From: Kingdonia uniflora
Lineage: Eukaryota; Streptophyta; Magnoliopsida; Ranunculales; Circaeasteraceae
Assembly: GCA_014058105.1 (NCBI GenBank)
Contig: JACGCM010001954.1
Coordinates: 1 to 64,000 of the forward strand
Reading direction: 5' to 3'
DNA length: 64,000 nt
Part shown: piece by piece, positions 22,444 to 32,480 of the stretch
Position numbering within the stretch: the first letter of the stretch is position 1
How the letters are laid out: each line of letters starts with the position of its first letter
Position numbers and translations under genes: made by a program
The notes under the pieces: generated by a model
What the model saw: only the letters and a program-made list of their open reading frames with translations
Told to the model about the DNA's origin: nothing
The model's database searches: none

Positions 22444-22742
22444 CAGGGCCGACCTTGGCTATAGACGCAACATGAGGCCATGTAGGGCCTCCAATTTTAA
22501 ATGTAAATTTGGGGCCTTCAAATGTTAAAGTAATAGATAAAAAAGGGCCACAAAATTCACAAAAAAGCAGTTGCCTTGTTGGTTTACAATAATAGACTCT
22601 TACCAGAAGATCAGAAGTTCAAATCCTCACCTTGTTTAAATTTTTACAACTAAATATGCCCCACCAATTATTATTTTAACCCGGCGGGGGGCCTCATTTA
22701 CGAAACTCGCCTAGGGTCCCCTAAACCTCAGGGGCGGCCCTG
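22444..22742. mobile_element. hAT-type MITE (299 bp) inside Cop-B integrase
   Basis: Ends are CAGGGCCGACC and the inverted GGGGCGGCCCTG, that is, 10 of 11 terminal bases match. Removal restores Cop-B coding sequence. There is no reading frame. The middle (about 22567-22640) contains TTGTTGGTTTAC and AAGTTCAAATCCTC, resembling the T-loop/B-box end of a tRNA-derived sequence. It would depend on a hAT transposase supplied elsewhere. Confidence 0.8.
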
Positions 22743-22913
22743 GTTCTGTGCGATAAGGCTGATCATGTTAAGTTTTCTCATCGATCTATTATGTGTGTTT
22801 TTCTTAGCTACAATGATACTCTAAATGGGTATAGATGTTATGATCCTATTGGTCATAAATTATACTTATCTCGCCATGTAGTTTTTCTGGAGCGTATTCC
22901 TCTATATTTGATT

Positions 22914-25529
22914 TAATACAATAAATTATGGCTTTAACGCCATTTTTTAATGACGTAATTGATATTAAACTTCATTTTTTCAATTGACTTAGGAAGTGAT
23001 GGCATGGATACTCCAACTCTTTTGCATCACTTTTATATTGACTTCAAAGGCAACAAGAAATGACGTGATCCATAGCCTCAACTCACGTGGCCCAATATAC
23101 AACTTTAATTCAGAGATGACGTGAAAAGTATTTAAAGTTTTTTAATGTCACTTTGCAAATGACATTGAAACTTGCATAAGAAAACAAAAATAAAAAATAA
23201 AAAATAAAAATTATAGCTAGCTACCCCACAATTAGAGCCAATATGGGAAAGACAATTAGACAAACATTCATTAATAAAAGAGCAGATTCATTAAAGCTGA
23301 TAAATAAATATTAAAATCTGATTTCAATAATCCAATTATATTGAAGAGCCTCAAAGTAATAATGCAAAACTTATTATTCAAAATTACAATTAAATTGACT
23401 CTTGTATCTAACCTTTGCAAGAGCAAAGATCTTATATATTTCTAAACCTCCAGTTGCAATTTCCTCTTCTATGTCCAATCCTTGACATGAATTATTTACT
23501 TGCAAGGATTCAAAGCGTGAGATTTAACACCAACAATAACATCCAGATTACAAAATTTTAAATAAAGCTGAAATGGTAAACACTCGATATTGCATGTCTT
23601 TGCATATGTCTTTTAAATACAGAGTTCTTTTTTTTGATTTCTAAACCTCATGCACAAAATAATAAGAAAAGTCTAAATTTGATCAAATACAAGTAAATTA
23701 CATTAACCGCTTTCTTAGATGATACACTATATAATATTTGCCAAATCCTACAAAAATTACAACTAAATGATAAGAACCTTACAATCTAGTAACGTATTGC
23801 AGAAATAAAAAAATAAATAAAAATAGATTCATACCAAAATCTCATATGAGCTATAATTTAGTCATATCCAACCCATTACAAGAATTGTCCATATAGGTTG
23901 CGAAAGAACAGCACTTCCAAACTCCGAGACAACCAAACCTGAAAAGAATTTTAAACTATCTAAATGCAAAGCAAATGAGAAACTGAGTAAAGAAAGTAGA
24001 CTTTAAAGATACACTAGGCTATAGAGAAGCTTAATATAACTAATAGAGGGGAGAGATGTTACCTGCAGAGGTCTAGAACTCATTGGGTCTTTTTACTCAT
24101 CAAGATACAACTCATGGGTATGTCAATGTTCTTGGTCCAGAAAGTTCATATCGGATTAGATAACTAGGAAATTCTTAAATTTAGATATATTTATTGCATA
24201 GAGTTGTATCAATCAAGAAAGAAGTTAATAAATTTGAACTGTACATTCCTCTACAGAAGGACTTTCATTACATACCAACATCTCATTTGTGTCATTCGTT
24301 GTTAATAACCCTGTGTTCTACTATTTGTAAAATTAGGAACTTGCTTCTTGTATTCATCTTTATCAGTAACCAGGCACCGTTGCGCAACACTTCCTTATCT
24401 GATATTACCCTTTCTTTTCCAACCCAGAAAAAATAACTTTTAATTAGTACTTCTCATGAAACTTCAATTCCCTAATCGACATGGCTTATTATGCCCTGTA
24501 ACACCCAAAACCTAAGCGATTATAAATGTGCAAACCCATTAAGAGAAACTTTTATGTTTACAAAAAGATATGACAAAAAATAGGACCTCGTTCATACAAT
24601 GGAAACTTGTAAACTTTAAACTAGTTTTTTCTCAAGCTTCACCATACAATGGAAACTTTCAAATCTTAATTTATCAAAAATGCATCTTACTTTTGTTATT
24701 CAAGTGTCACAAAAAACTGTACAATTTTACCAAAAACTAAAATTACTCTAATAGTCACCTATTATGTGTAAAAAATCCTTAAACAATAACTATGAATTCC
24801 TCGATCGCATTACATCATCTGGAATTCAATCGCCTTACATCATCTTTACATCATCAATCGTTTGCTTCTACTACTTTCCTATAGCATCCCATCAGGTTTT
24901 TTCTCACTCTATCTTCATATAAACCTAAAGCCGCATATCGATCTTCTTTCTCAATATCCATGGTCACAACCATGAGACTAATTGATTTTTTTTCCAATTG
25001 AAGTACATGATTTAAAAGAACATTTTCACTTCGATTTGGGAACAATGAAAATCGTCAAAAAAACATAATGATGAAGTTTTTGGGCAGAATCAAATTATCG
25101 GGGCCTCCTCGAGCAAGTTGCTAAAGTTAGGAATGATTTTTATGAGGAGATCTTAATCATTGTGTACCTAGAACAGGAATATCTCAATCCCTCTATGCTC
25201 AAACCCTAACAATAAAATGTTCAGAATTTAAGAGAAAAAGTTGTTGTCACCGTAAAGTCAGAATTTTTTTAACACAATCAGCGTCAAGTAAGAAAAAAAA
25301 AATGACGTAGATATTAACATGTCGTTTATAAAGTCATTTATCAAAAATGACATAATCAGTATTTCTTTTAACGTCAACATGAAAAATGACGTTATATATA
25401 GTGAAGATCGTAATTAATGTCACTATTTAAAAAAAATGATGTTGATATCTGAGCAAGTACGCTAACCCATAGAAGATAAATGGAAAAATAATCTTTAATG
25501 TCATTATTTGCAAAAATGATGTTTTAGTG
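22914..25529. mobile_element. CACTA-type (En/Spm) non-autonomous element in Cop-B
   Basis: The right end is GATGTTTTAGTG, the inverse of CACTAAAACATC, and the left end TAATACAATAAATTATGG is a decayed CACTA terminus. Both sides carry the 3-bp duplication ATT (22911-22913, 25530-25532). Subterminal regions are rich in AATGACGT and its inverse (for example 22953, 23111, 25301, 25386), as in CACTA elements. Removing it joins the two parts of Cop-B. No TNPD-like transposase is recognised in the 2.6 kb, so it is non-autonomous or internally deleted. Confidence 0.72.
24854..25045 (-). other. Unrecognised 63-codon frame inside the CACTA element
   Basis: A minus-strand frame with a protein-like composition: LEKKSISLMVVTMDIEKEDR, then LYEDRVRKNLMGCYRKVVEA. 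It has charged helical segments and no membrane stretch. CACTA elements often carry pieces of host genes, so a captured exon is possible; chance is the main alternative. I cannot name a family. Confidence 0.25.
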
Positions 25530-25532
25530 ATT

Positions 25533-27337
25533 CATGATCTTTTATGAGAGATTCACGAGTTTGGATTGTATTTTGTGGATCACTTTCCTACAGATAATAC
25601 TAATATTTTATCTAATATACCGGCCACAGTACCTGCCATTGAGTCCATTCTATTAAATCATATTTCTGTTGGACCAGCTCCTCGACGTACTCCCGCACGT
25701 GACCTTCCTCCTCCCAATAAGTTTAGTTTCTTCAACTCTTGTTATTCGACTAAGTTTGCTTCATTTCTAACAACTATCCACAATCACTCTAAATCGACCT
25801 CTTACAAAGAGGCCAACTATGTTCCTCTTTGGTGTCAGGCCATGGATGAGGAGCTATCTGCTTTACACAAAATGGGGACTTGGGACTTGATGCCTCTACC
25901 TCTAGGGAAACATGTTGTTAGTAGCCATTGGACTTATAAGATAAAGATAAAATCGAATGTATCAATAGAGCGGTATAAGACTCACCTTGTAGCTTGTGGT
26001 TTTACGCAAAAGTATGATATTGATTATGAGGAGACTTTTCTCCCATAGCAAAGATGACCATTGTTCTTCTCTTGATTGCTATTGGATCTTCCTACCAATG
26101 GGAATTGCCTTAACTGGATGTAAAAAATGCCTTTTTGCATGGTGATTTGGCTGAGAAAGTGCATATGAGTCCTCCTTCAAGAGTCATTTACTCACCTGGT
26201 GAAGTCTGTAAACTTTGTAAGGCTCTGTATGGTCTGAAACAGGCTCCTCATGCTTGGTTTGAGAAGTTTGTATCATTTATCCCTCAGTATGGTTTTTGGT
26301 CTAGTGGACATGATTCGTCTTTGTTTGTGCGCACTACAGCTGTTAGTAGTGTATTTCTTCTTTTATATGTTGATGATATGATTTTGATTGGTAATGATAC
26401 TGCTAACATATATGTGTTGAAGCTTCAGTTACAGCATGTATTTGAGATGAAGGTTCTGGGACCTCTTTGTTATTTTCTTGGCATTGAGGTAACCTCATCT
26501 CCTAAAGGCTACTTATTGTCTCAGTCTAAGTACGCTGCAGATGCTATTGAGAGAGTACGACTTACTGATTCTCGGACTAATGATACTTCTCTTGAGCTCC
26601 ACGTTTGTCTCACTCCTTCTGATGGCGCACCTTTGGGAGATCCGACACTATACCTAGTCATTTATATTAGTCTTGTTTACTTGACGATCACTCGACCTGA
26701 TATCACCTATGTTGTTTATATTGTCAATCAATTTGTTTATGCTCCTAGAATCGCGTATTGGGCTGCAAACATTTATATCATCCGGTACATTCATGGTACC
26801 TTGTTTCAGACCTTACTAATTTCGGCATCCTCATCTTTAGTTCTTTGGGCTTATTCTGATGCTGATTGGGCGGGGGATCCAATAGATCGACGATCCACAA
26901 TAGGCTTTTGTGTATTTTTGGGAGATTCTCATATTTTTTGGTGGAGTAAGAAGCAAGATGTTGTTTCTTGATCTTCCGCGGAGGTTGAGTATCATATTAT
27001 GACTGTGAGTACGGGCGAGATAGTAAGGCTCTGATGGCTTCTTGTCGATTTAGGAGTTTTTCTCGATGTTCCAACCTCTATGTATTATGATAACAAAAGT
27101 ACCATTCAGATTGTACACAATTCTCTATTTCATGAGTGAGCAAAGTGCATCAAGATTGACTGTCACTTTACTCGCCATCATCTAAAGCAGTGCACTTTAT
27201 CTTTGCTTTACATTTTGTCTTATATGAACTTGGCTGACATTTTCACGAAGTCTCATACTGTGCAGCGCTTCCGCCTTTTAGTTAGCAAACTCTCGATGTT
27301 ACTTGTTGTACCATCACGAGTTTAACGGGGGAGGGGG
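25533..27337 (+). pseudogene. Cop-B reverse transcriptase and RNase H relic
   Basis: Linker VDHFPTDNTN, then EANYVPLWCQAMDEELSAL and GTWDLMPLP, the usual start of copia RT. A stop at 26046 and a short frameshifted stretch follow. The frame 26135-26971 then runs LYGLKQAPHAWFEKF, the catalytic LLYVDDMILIG at about 26364 (both Asp present) and GPLCYFLGIEV. RNase H begins at YSDADWAGDPIDRRSTIGFC (26854) and continues after a TGA at 26969 with SSAEVEYHIM. The end, LADIFTKSH-like, is at about 27230. A purine tract (AACGGGGGAGGGGGG) precedes the 3' LTR. Confidence 0.87.
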
Positions 27338-27468
27338 GGTTATAGTAGCTTAAGTTGGAGGGCATTTATGTCATTCTTCTTTCTTTTTTTGTCGTAGGCT
27401 ATTAGAGCCTTCTTCTGTAACACATAATCTTATCCACCTCTAATACATGATTTTCTCTCAAAATTCTA
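27338..27468 (+). repeat. 3' LTR of Cop-B
   Basis: 131 bp, starting GGTTATAGTAG (first T changed to G) and ending CAAAATTCTA, followed by GCTCT. It is collinear with 19866-19995 over most of its length, with several substitutions, so Cop-B is old. Confidence 0.83.
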
Positions 27469-27967
27469 GCTCTTCCCTTTTGAAAATTACACCATGAGTA
27501 TTTGGACCAGAAGAAAAGCTTTCAATAAGGTTGCAAGAGTCTACGCAGTCATTAAATTCAGTTAAAGAGCTGGGATGAAGAACTGTACCACCACTTCTTT
27601 CACCCCAATTTCTAATATAGTTAAAGTCCTCTATAGCAGAGATAGAAACCAAACCATGTATTACAAAAATTGACAAACCATCATGAGTAATAGTAATGTG
27701 TTGAGGAGAACAAGCCACAAGAGAAGGATCTTGAATACTAGTTTTCCAAAGACACCACAAATTTCCATGTTTAGAGTCACTATCATTAGAAATAAAAGAG
27801 TGATTGCAGTCTGAAAGGCCCAATTTAAGAATATTTGACATAGTAGACTTAATTTGAGGTTCAGCTATGAAAATAAAAGTAGGATTATTTTTATTCACCA
27901 ACCTTCTTAGAGAGATTCTAGAGTTTTTGTTACCAATACCTCTGATATTCCAAAAGATCACACTCAC
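27469..27967 (-). pseudogene. LINE-1 endonuclease domain, N-terminal part
   Basis: The frame from ATG 27967 begins SVIFWNIRGIGN, the first conserved block of the plant L1 apurinic-type endonuclease (usual form W-N-x-R-G), and goes on with FIFIAEPQIKS (E-P/T of block two) and FNYIRNWGERSGG. It stays open to the Cop-B insertion at 27469 and continues at 19860 on the same strand. The enzyme would nick the target DNA to start insertion. Confidence 0.83.
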
Positions 27968-28671
27968 TGGAAACCAGTTTTTTTATCAGTGTTAGATCTG
28001 GTGTTAGGAGTGTTTTTCCCCACACCTGCTTCTAGATTCTTTTTCTTAGAAGTTTTCTTCTTTTGACTTTATTTTTCTAATCCACAGTTTGCTAGTCACA
28101 ATTATGATCAACTAAAGTTGTATCCCTCACATCATCATCTACCCTGTCTGTCCATTCAAAGTTGATTGAAGTCTGATTATTGTTGTTTCTTTAAGAAGTT
28201 GATGAGGATAATTGTCTGCATCAGGAGATGAGCTTGGGATTGATGGCCTTATCAACACTTTGTGGATTAGCACTATCAGCCATATCAACACTTTTTGGAG
28301 TAGCAGTTTGGTCATTATAAAGGGGAATACCTTCATTAATTGCTCAACCTAGCCAGAGTATCATCACTACTTACCTCTTCCTGGTTAGTTTAAAAAGGAC
28401 CAGCTTCACAAGAGGATGGCATGGGCAAACCTTTACTGCATTGCCACTAACTTCCTCAGTCTCATCTAACAGCCCCTTACCTTTATTCAGTGACTCTTTA
28501 TTAATTTTTTTTTTCCAGTTTTGTGTCTTTTGATTCTTTGTAAAAATATCTTTAGAAGCTGAAGCCTCTTGGGTTCTATATTTTTGTTTTGGTTCTTCAG
28601 CTCTTAGGACTTGTTCTTTGATAGCACATTCTATAACTACAATTTTACAGTGACTGCAAAATTTAGGTGTT

Positions 28672-28676
28672 GATCC
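28672..28676. repeat. 5-bp target duplication of the solo LTR, left copy
   Basis: GATCC, matched by AATCC at 29488-29492 (4 of 5). Removal brings the two halves of LINE-1 ORF1 together. Confidence 0.7.
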
Positions 28677-28935
28677 TGTAAGGGCTAAGATTTCTTGATA
28701 AGAAAACTTTACTCTTACTTAATGAGAAAGTAAAAATGATGAATAGAAAGTAAAAATGAATAAATGACTTAGCCCTTTGAATAGGGAAAAAACCATGACC
28801 TCTATTTGAGGATTTAGAAGGTAGAATATTATTAATTGTTATAGATTATTACAAATGCATTTGAGATTGATTACAAGTAGAATATTTTTTGTCTCTCTTG
28901 TATCTCTGGTCCCCTTCAATGGAGTCATCAACTCC

Positions 28936-28943
28936 TATTTATA
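28936..28943 (-). promoter_or_regulatory. TATA box of the solo LTR
   Basis: The minus strand reads TATAAATA inside GGAGCTCCTATAAATAGGAG. It sets the direction of the LTR. Confidence 0.6.
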
Positions 28944-29158
28944 GGAGCTCCTATTAGTTCGGACAGTTTGCCAGTCATGAGTGGAAGTTGCCTTGAATTG
29001 AGGTGAACATAGGAGAGTGCTACAACCATTTGTTGACTTGATCTCTGATAAACATAATAACATGCTTTAACCGCTTATTTGACTTGATCTGCATCTCGTT
29101 CTTACTTCGAGGATGGACAAAATAAGAGGAGATACCTCAACTAAGTGACATCCTTCTT

Positions 29159-29428
29159 TTGCACCTGGTCGAGTTAGAAATGATAGGAGCTGCACCTAGT
29201 TGAGTTTAGAAATAATAGGTGCAACTGGTCGAATAATAAGAGGTGAACCTGGTCGAGTTAGAACTAATTGGAGGTGGCCCTGGTCGAGTTAGAAATAATA
29301 AGAGGTGCGCATGGTTGAGTTAGAAATAATAGTAGGTGCACCTGGTCAAGTTAGAAATAAATAGAAGGTGCACCTGGCCAAGTTTAGAAATAATAGGAGG
29401 TGCACCTGGTCGAATAACAGGAGGTGCT
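29159..29428 (-). repeat. Tandem array in the U3 of the solo LTR
   Basis: About eight imperfect units of 30-36 bp with core GCACCTGGTCGAGTTAGAAA and a variable AATAATAGGAGGT tail. Some units are shortened (29216-29240 and 29400-29428). It lies just upstream (minus sense) of the TATA box, where repeated enhancer-like units are common in LTRs. Confidence 0.75.
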
Positions 29429-30319
29429 TCGAGTAGGTGATGTCATGCTTTTATACCTGTTTGAATTAGGGAAAGTAAGGCACTACAAATCCCAGCTCGA
29501 CTCTTTGCTAGAAATTGCCTTCTTCAACGTTAACAATAATTTTGTTTGGAACAGGCATAGCAAGATCAATATCTACTAGCACTTTTGCGAAGTAGCTGAA
29601 GTCCATAGTCATAGAGGAACGATCGATTTGTATTGGTGTACCCATAGTACACCCTAGAGGCATCAAAGTATCAAATTTCCAAAATTTGACTCCAAATCCT
29701 GGAAATTTTACCCATACTAGGGCATGTGTATTCTTTTGCTTTTTTGGTTCGAAGAAAAGACTCCATGGAGATAAATGGAGCAATTGCTTTCCAAAAACCC
29801 TAGAACCACCAGACCAAATATTGTTTTTATCTTCTTCATTATCCAAAAAGATGGTGATGCAACCCTTACCCACTGGAATCAATCATCAGGTTCCCTTAGG
29901 TTTCCAGAGATCGAGAGTTTGGGTACGGGCTTCCATAATATAAGTTTTTTGTAAATCTAGCCTATAAACTAGAATGAATCTCTTTATGTTCAAACCCCTT
30001 TTGTGGGCTTCGATTGGCACCTTGATGGTCGGGAAATCCCCTCTTCTTCCAGGGGTGGGAAGTTGTTCAAGTGAGCAGCTTCTACCCTCGTGATCCTTTA
30101 CTATCTCTACATAGGTTGGAGCTCTATTAGTTGGGCTTGTATCGAAATTTTGACTAGTATTTAGAGCTATTGAAGCCCAAGGGAAAGAGCTTTCTGTCTC
30201 CCAGAGATCCAAGATCGAGAGAGAGGATTTTGGGGGAGAAGCAAATCAAAAATTGGGTGCAGAGTTACCGCCGCAAAACTTTTGCACCAAAGTGATTGTA
30301 ACACTCAACCTACCCACCT

Positions 30320-30334
30320 AGAACCCCATTATTA
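30320..30334. repeat. LINE-1 target-site duplication, right copy
   Basis: AGAACCCCATTATTA, identical to 16260-16274. It lies beyond the 5' end of LINE-1. The next 40 bp (30335-30374) are backbone sequence before Cop-C. Confidence 0.9.
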
Positions 30335-30374
30335 TCAATCACAAAAGCTTTACATCCCTTCAAAACAAAGAACC

Positions 30375-30622
30375 TAATAGGTTTTATATTCTCTAGCAAG
30401 CAATCAATCAACATATACACATAGCCATAATATGAGAGAAATGAGAGCTTTTTTATTATGATTAAAATCCTTAGTTACAACTAGGAAGAGCCCTAGGTAT
30501 ATTTATAGAAGTAACTCTTACTAATACTTTCTCCAAAAAAAGTCCTAGCTTGTTAGTTAAGTTTAGGATATGGGGCACCCCAACCCAGTTCGGATCCTAT
30601 ATAGGTGGAACCTCTCATAATA
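30375..30622 (-). repeat. 3' LTR of Cop-C
   Basis: 248 bp, collinear with 38193-38440 (shared CTAGCAANCAATCAATCAACA, TTAAGTTTAGGATATGG). It is preceded on the minus strand by the polypurine tract at 30623-30640. The terminal TG...CA is decayed to TA...TA. Confidence 0.85.
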
Positions 30623-30989
30623 CTCCCCCTTTGGGTGTTCCATACCAAGACGACTTGCCTCGTCAAAACCTTCACTAGCAAAACCCCCTAGGGCAAAGAG
30701 CTATGCAAGGAAAGATTACAATCCCATGCCTTGTATGGGTTATGGACGCATATATGTTGCCTCATCAAAACCTTTAGTGAGTAAAAAAACCCAAGGACCA
30801 AAAATTGTATAATCAAGGGAAAAGTTCAAGACACATGTGTCCATAATTGGACGGGATTACTCCCCCTAACGTTGATTTCCTCGAGTCCTATCTCCCTGAG
30901 ATAATAGATGATGTAAGCTTCGCAAACCCATTATGTGTACCAATTTCATGAATGTAGGCAGTGCAAGAGCTTTAGTAAATAGGTCTGCT

Positions 30990-32480
30990 AAGTTATCTTC
31001 TGAATGAATATGAACGACTTCAATCTCATTCTGCTTCTGTAACTCATGTATGTGAAAAAATTTAGGTAAAACGTGTTTTGTTTTGTCGCCCCTAATAAAT
31101 CTGCCTCAGATATGAATGATGCAAACCACATTGTCTTCATAAATAGATGTAGGTTTATCTTGGATAGAACTCAAACCATAATTTTTATTGATATGATTAA
31201 CCATGAAGCGCAACAAAAAATATTCTTTGCCAGCTTCATGAAGTGCAAGAATCTCTGTGTGGTTCGAGGATGTAAAAACCATCGTCTCTTTTACTGACCT
31301 CCATGAAATTAATGTATCGTCATACAAAAACACATATCCCAACTGTGATCGGCCTCTATGTGGATTTGACAAATATCTTGCATCAGCATACCCTATAATT
31401 TTATGTTTATCATTTTTCAGGTAGAATAGACCCCAGTCTGCCGTACCTATTAGATATCCTAGAACGTGCTTGATCCCATCCCAGTGCCTTTGGGTATGTG
31501 CAGAACTATGGAGAGCTAAACAATTTACTACGAATGAGATGTTTGGTCGAGTACATCTTGCTCAATATAACAAAGCATTAATAGCTCCTAGATATGGTAC
31601 ATCATGCCCTAAGAGTTCCCCTGCCCCTCATCTGAAGGATGGAAGATGTCCATGTTTATGTCCAATGAATGGACAAACATATGCGTCTTGGCACTATGTG
31701 TCGTATCCATACCGAAATACTTAACGATTATTTTGGTATATGTCATATGGTGTACTAGCATGCCACTTTTAAGATGCTCGATCCGCAAACAAAAGATAAA
31801 ACTTGGTCTTCCTAAGGTCTTTTATTTCAAATTCATTCCCAAGGTATTCGATGGCTCTCGCAATCTCCATCGGAATTCTAATAATATTCAAATCATCTGC
31901 GTATAGTGCAATAATGCAAAACTAGTATATGTTTTCTTAATGAAAATATATGGACATACAAGACTATTTGCAAAACTCTCGGGCATCAAATATTTAGTCA
32001 ACCTATTGTGCCACATGAGCTCTGACTGTTTTAACCCATACAATGACTTATGAAATTTTATTATGTAAGTACCCCATTTGTCTGGCTGTGATGCTTCCAG
32101 AAGCTTAAAACCCTCGTATAGCTTCATAATGATATATATCCATATATAATTTCCCTTAAAGATATGCGGTGACCACATCCATAAGACGTATGTCTAGCTT
32201 GCTCCCAATGACTGATTGACTGATAAAGTACCGGAACGTTATAGCGTAAATAACCGGAAAGTAGGTTTCATTGTAATCGATAGCAAGTCTTTGGGAAATG
32301 CCATGGGCAACTAGTCTTGCCTTGTACCTAATAATTTTCTTGTACTTATTATTTTTTCGTACAAATACACATTTATACCTGACAGGCTTGATGATATCAT
32401 GCCTACGAACTATTGGTCCAAGCACTTCACCTATAGCGAGCAAACTAAGCTCCACATTGATCGCAGACTCCCACTCTAGC
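30990..32480 (-). pseudogene. Cop-C reverse transcriptase and RNase H relic
   Basis: RT: the piece 32455-32156 has YKARLVAHGISQR and LDIRLMDVVTAYL (usual D-V-V-T-A-Y-L-Y-G); 32178-31888 has KLYEGFKL and HKSLYGLKQSELMWHNRL. The catalytic YVDD region near 31890 is degraded. RNase H: 31372-31106 has GRSQLGYVFLYDDTLISWRS, then EILALHEAGKEYFLLR and YEDNVVCI. Stops and frameshifts separate the pieces. Strong resemblance to plant copia RT/RNase H. Confidence 0.83.

Larger units (their letters stand above)
21300..22913 (+). pseudogene. Cop-B protease and integrase relic
   Basis: Protease: DSGATHHMTSDWS at about 21328, keeping the catalytic D-S-G. Pre-integrase: RTGHRDGGLYIL (21610). Integrase core: FIDHYSRYSWVF (21985) keeps the first Asp; the second block reads SDLRGEYTSGDF (22117), so the Asp is kept but the usual N-G-G is L-R-G; QQNRVVEKKHWHIMETA (22207) keeps the Glu. 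The MITE at 22444-22742 splits the later FGCTCFVLC...DKADHVKFSHRS sequence, and the reading ends at the CACTA insertion at 22914. Integrase would insert the cDNA copy; this one is broken by stops. Confidence 0.83.
19866..27468 (+). mobile_element. Cop-B: Ty1/copia element with short LTRs, inserted in the LINE-1 endonuclease
   Basis: Flanked by exact 5-bp duplications GCTCT (19861-19865 and 27469-27473). LTRs are only 130 and 131 bp (19866-19995, 27338-27468), sharing GAGGGCATTTATGTCATTC and CTATTAGAGCCTTCTTC. Order: gag, protease, integrase, RT, RNase H, as in copia. It holds a 299-bp hAT-type MITE and a 2.6-kb CACTA element. Removal restores the LINE-1 endonuclease reading from REEL to RALYNNAW-like sequence. 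Very short LTRs suggest the Ale/Retrofit group, but I cannot assign a lineage firmly. Confidence 0.9.
28677..29487 (-). repeat. Solo LTR (811 bp) in LINE-1 ORF1
   Basis: Minus-strand ends TGTAGTGCCTTAC and CCTTACA, with TG...CA termini and a 5-bp near-duplication. A TATAAATA box lies on the minus strand at 28936-28943, so the U3 is 28950-29487 and the LTR points left. The U3 contains a tandem array. There is no coding part, so it results from LTR-LTR recombination. The source family is not otherwise in the window. Confidence 0.75.
28040..30212 (-). pseudogene. LINE-1 ORF1 relic (DUF4283-like), split by a solo LTR
   Basis: From 30212: a Pro/Ser-rich start, then NIKRFILVYRLDLQKTYIM. After two adjacent TGA codons near 29884 the same frame runs VGKGCITIFLDNEED, WSLFFEPKK, ALVWVKFPGF and SYFAKVLVDIDLA to VEEGNF. 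This matches the plant DUF4283 nucleic-acid-binding domain of L1 ORF1. A solo LTR (28677-29487) interrupts it just before KFCSHC (28668), the start of the zinc-knuckle segment. A lysine-rich tail follows. No clean ATG is seen at the beginning. Confidence 0.75.
16275..30319 (-). mobile_element. LINE-1: L1-type non-LTR retrotransposon with nested insertions
   Basis: Minus-strand element with 5' end at 30319 and poly(A) tail (plus strand ACTTTTTTTTG) at 16275-16285, flanked by a perfect 15-bp duplication. Subtracting Cop-B and the solo LTR leaves about 5.6 kb, a usual full length for plant L1 elements. Order along the minus strand: ORF1 with DUF4283-like domain and CCHC-like end, endonuclease, reverse transcriptase, zf-RVT region, RNase H. 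Cop-B interrupts the endonuclease and the solo LTR interrupts ORF1. All coding parts carry stops. Confidence 0.88.

Noticed and set aside
22560..22650. A tRNA gene in the hAT-type MITE
   Set aside because: Only a B-box-like end is visible; no acceptor stem, A box or anticodon arm could be paired by eye.
29159..29428. CRISPR-like array
   Set aside because: Units are contiguous and degenerate with no unique spacers, and the setting is a plant LTR.
15916..30374. A host gene reading across the LINE-1 insertion (minus strand, CKAFVIDNNGVLSI near 30360 joined to 16270)
   Set aside because: The joined frame has a stop after about 18 codons and no recognisable family; too weak to annotate.
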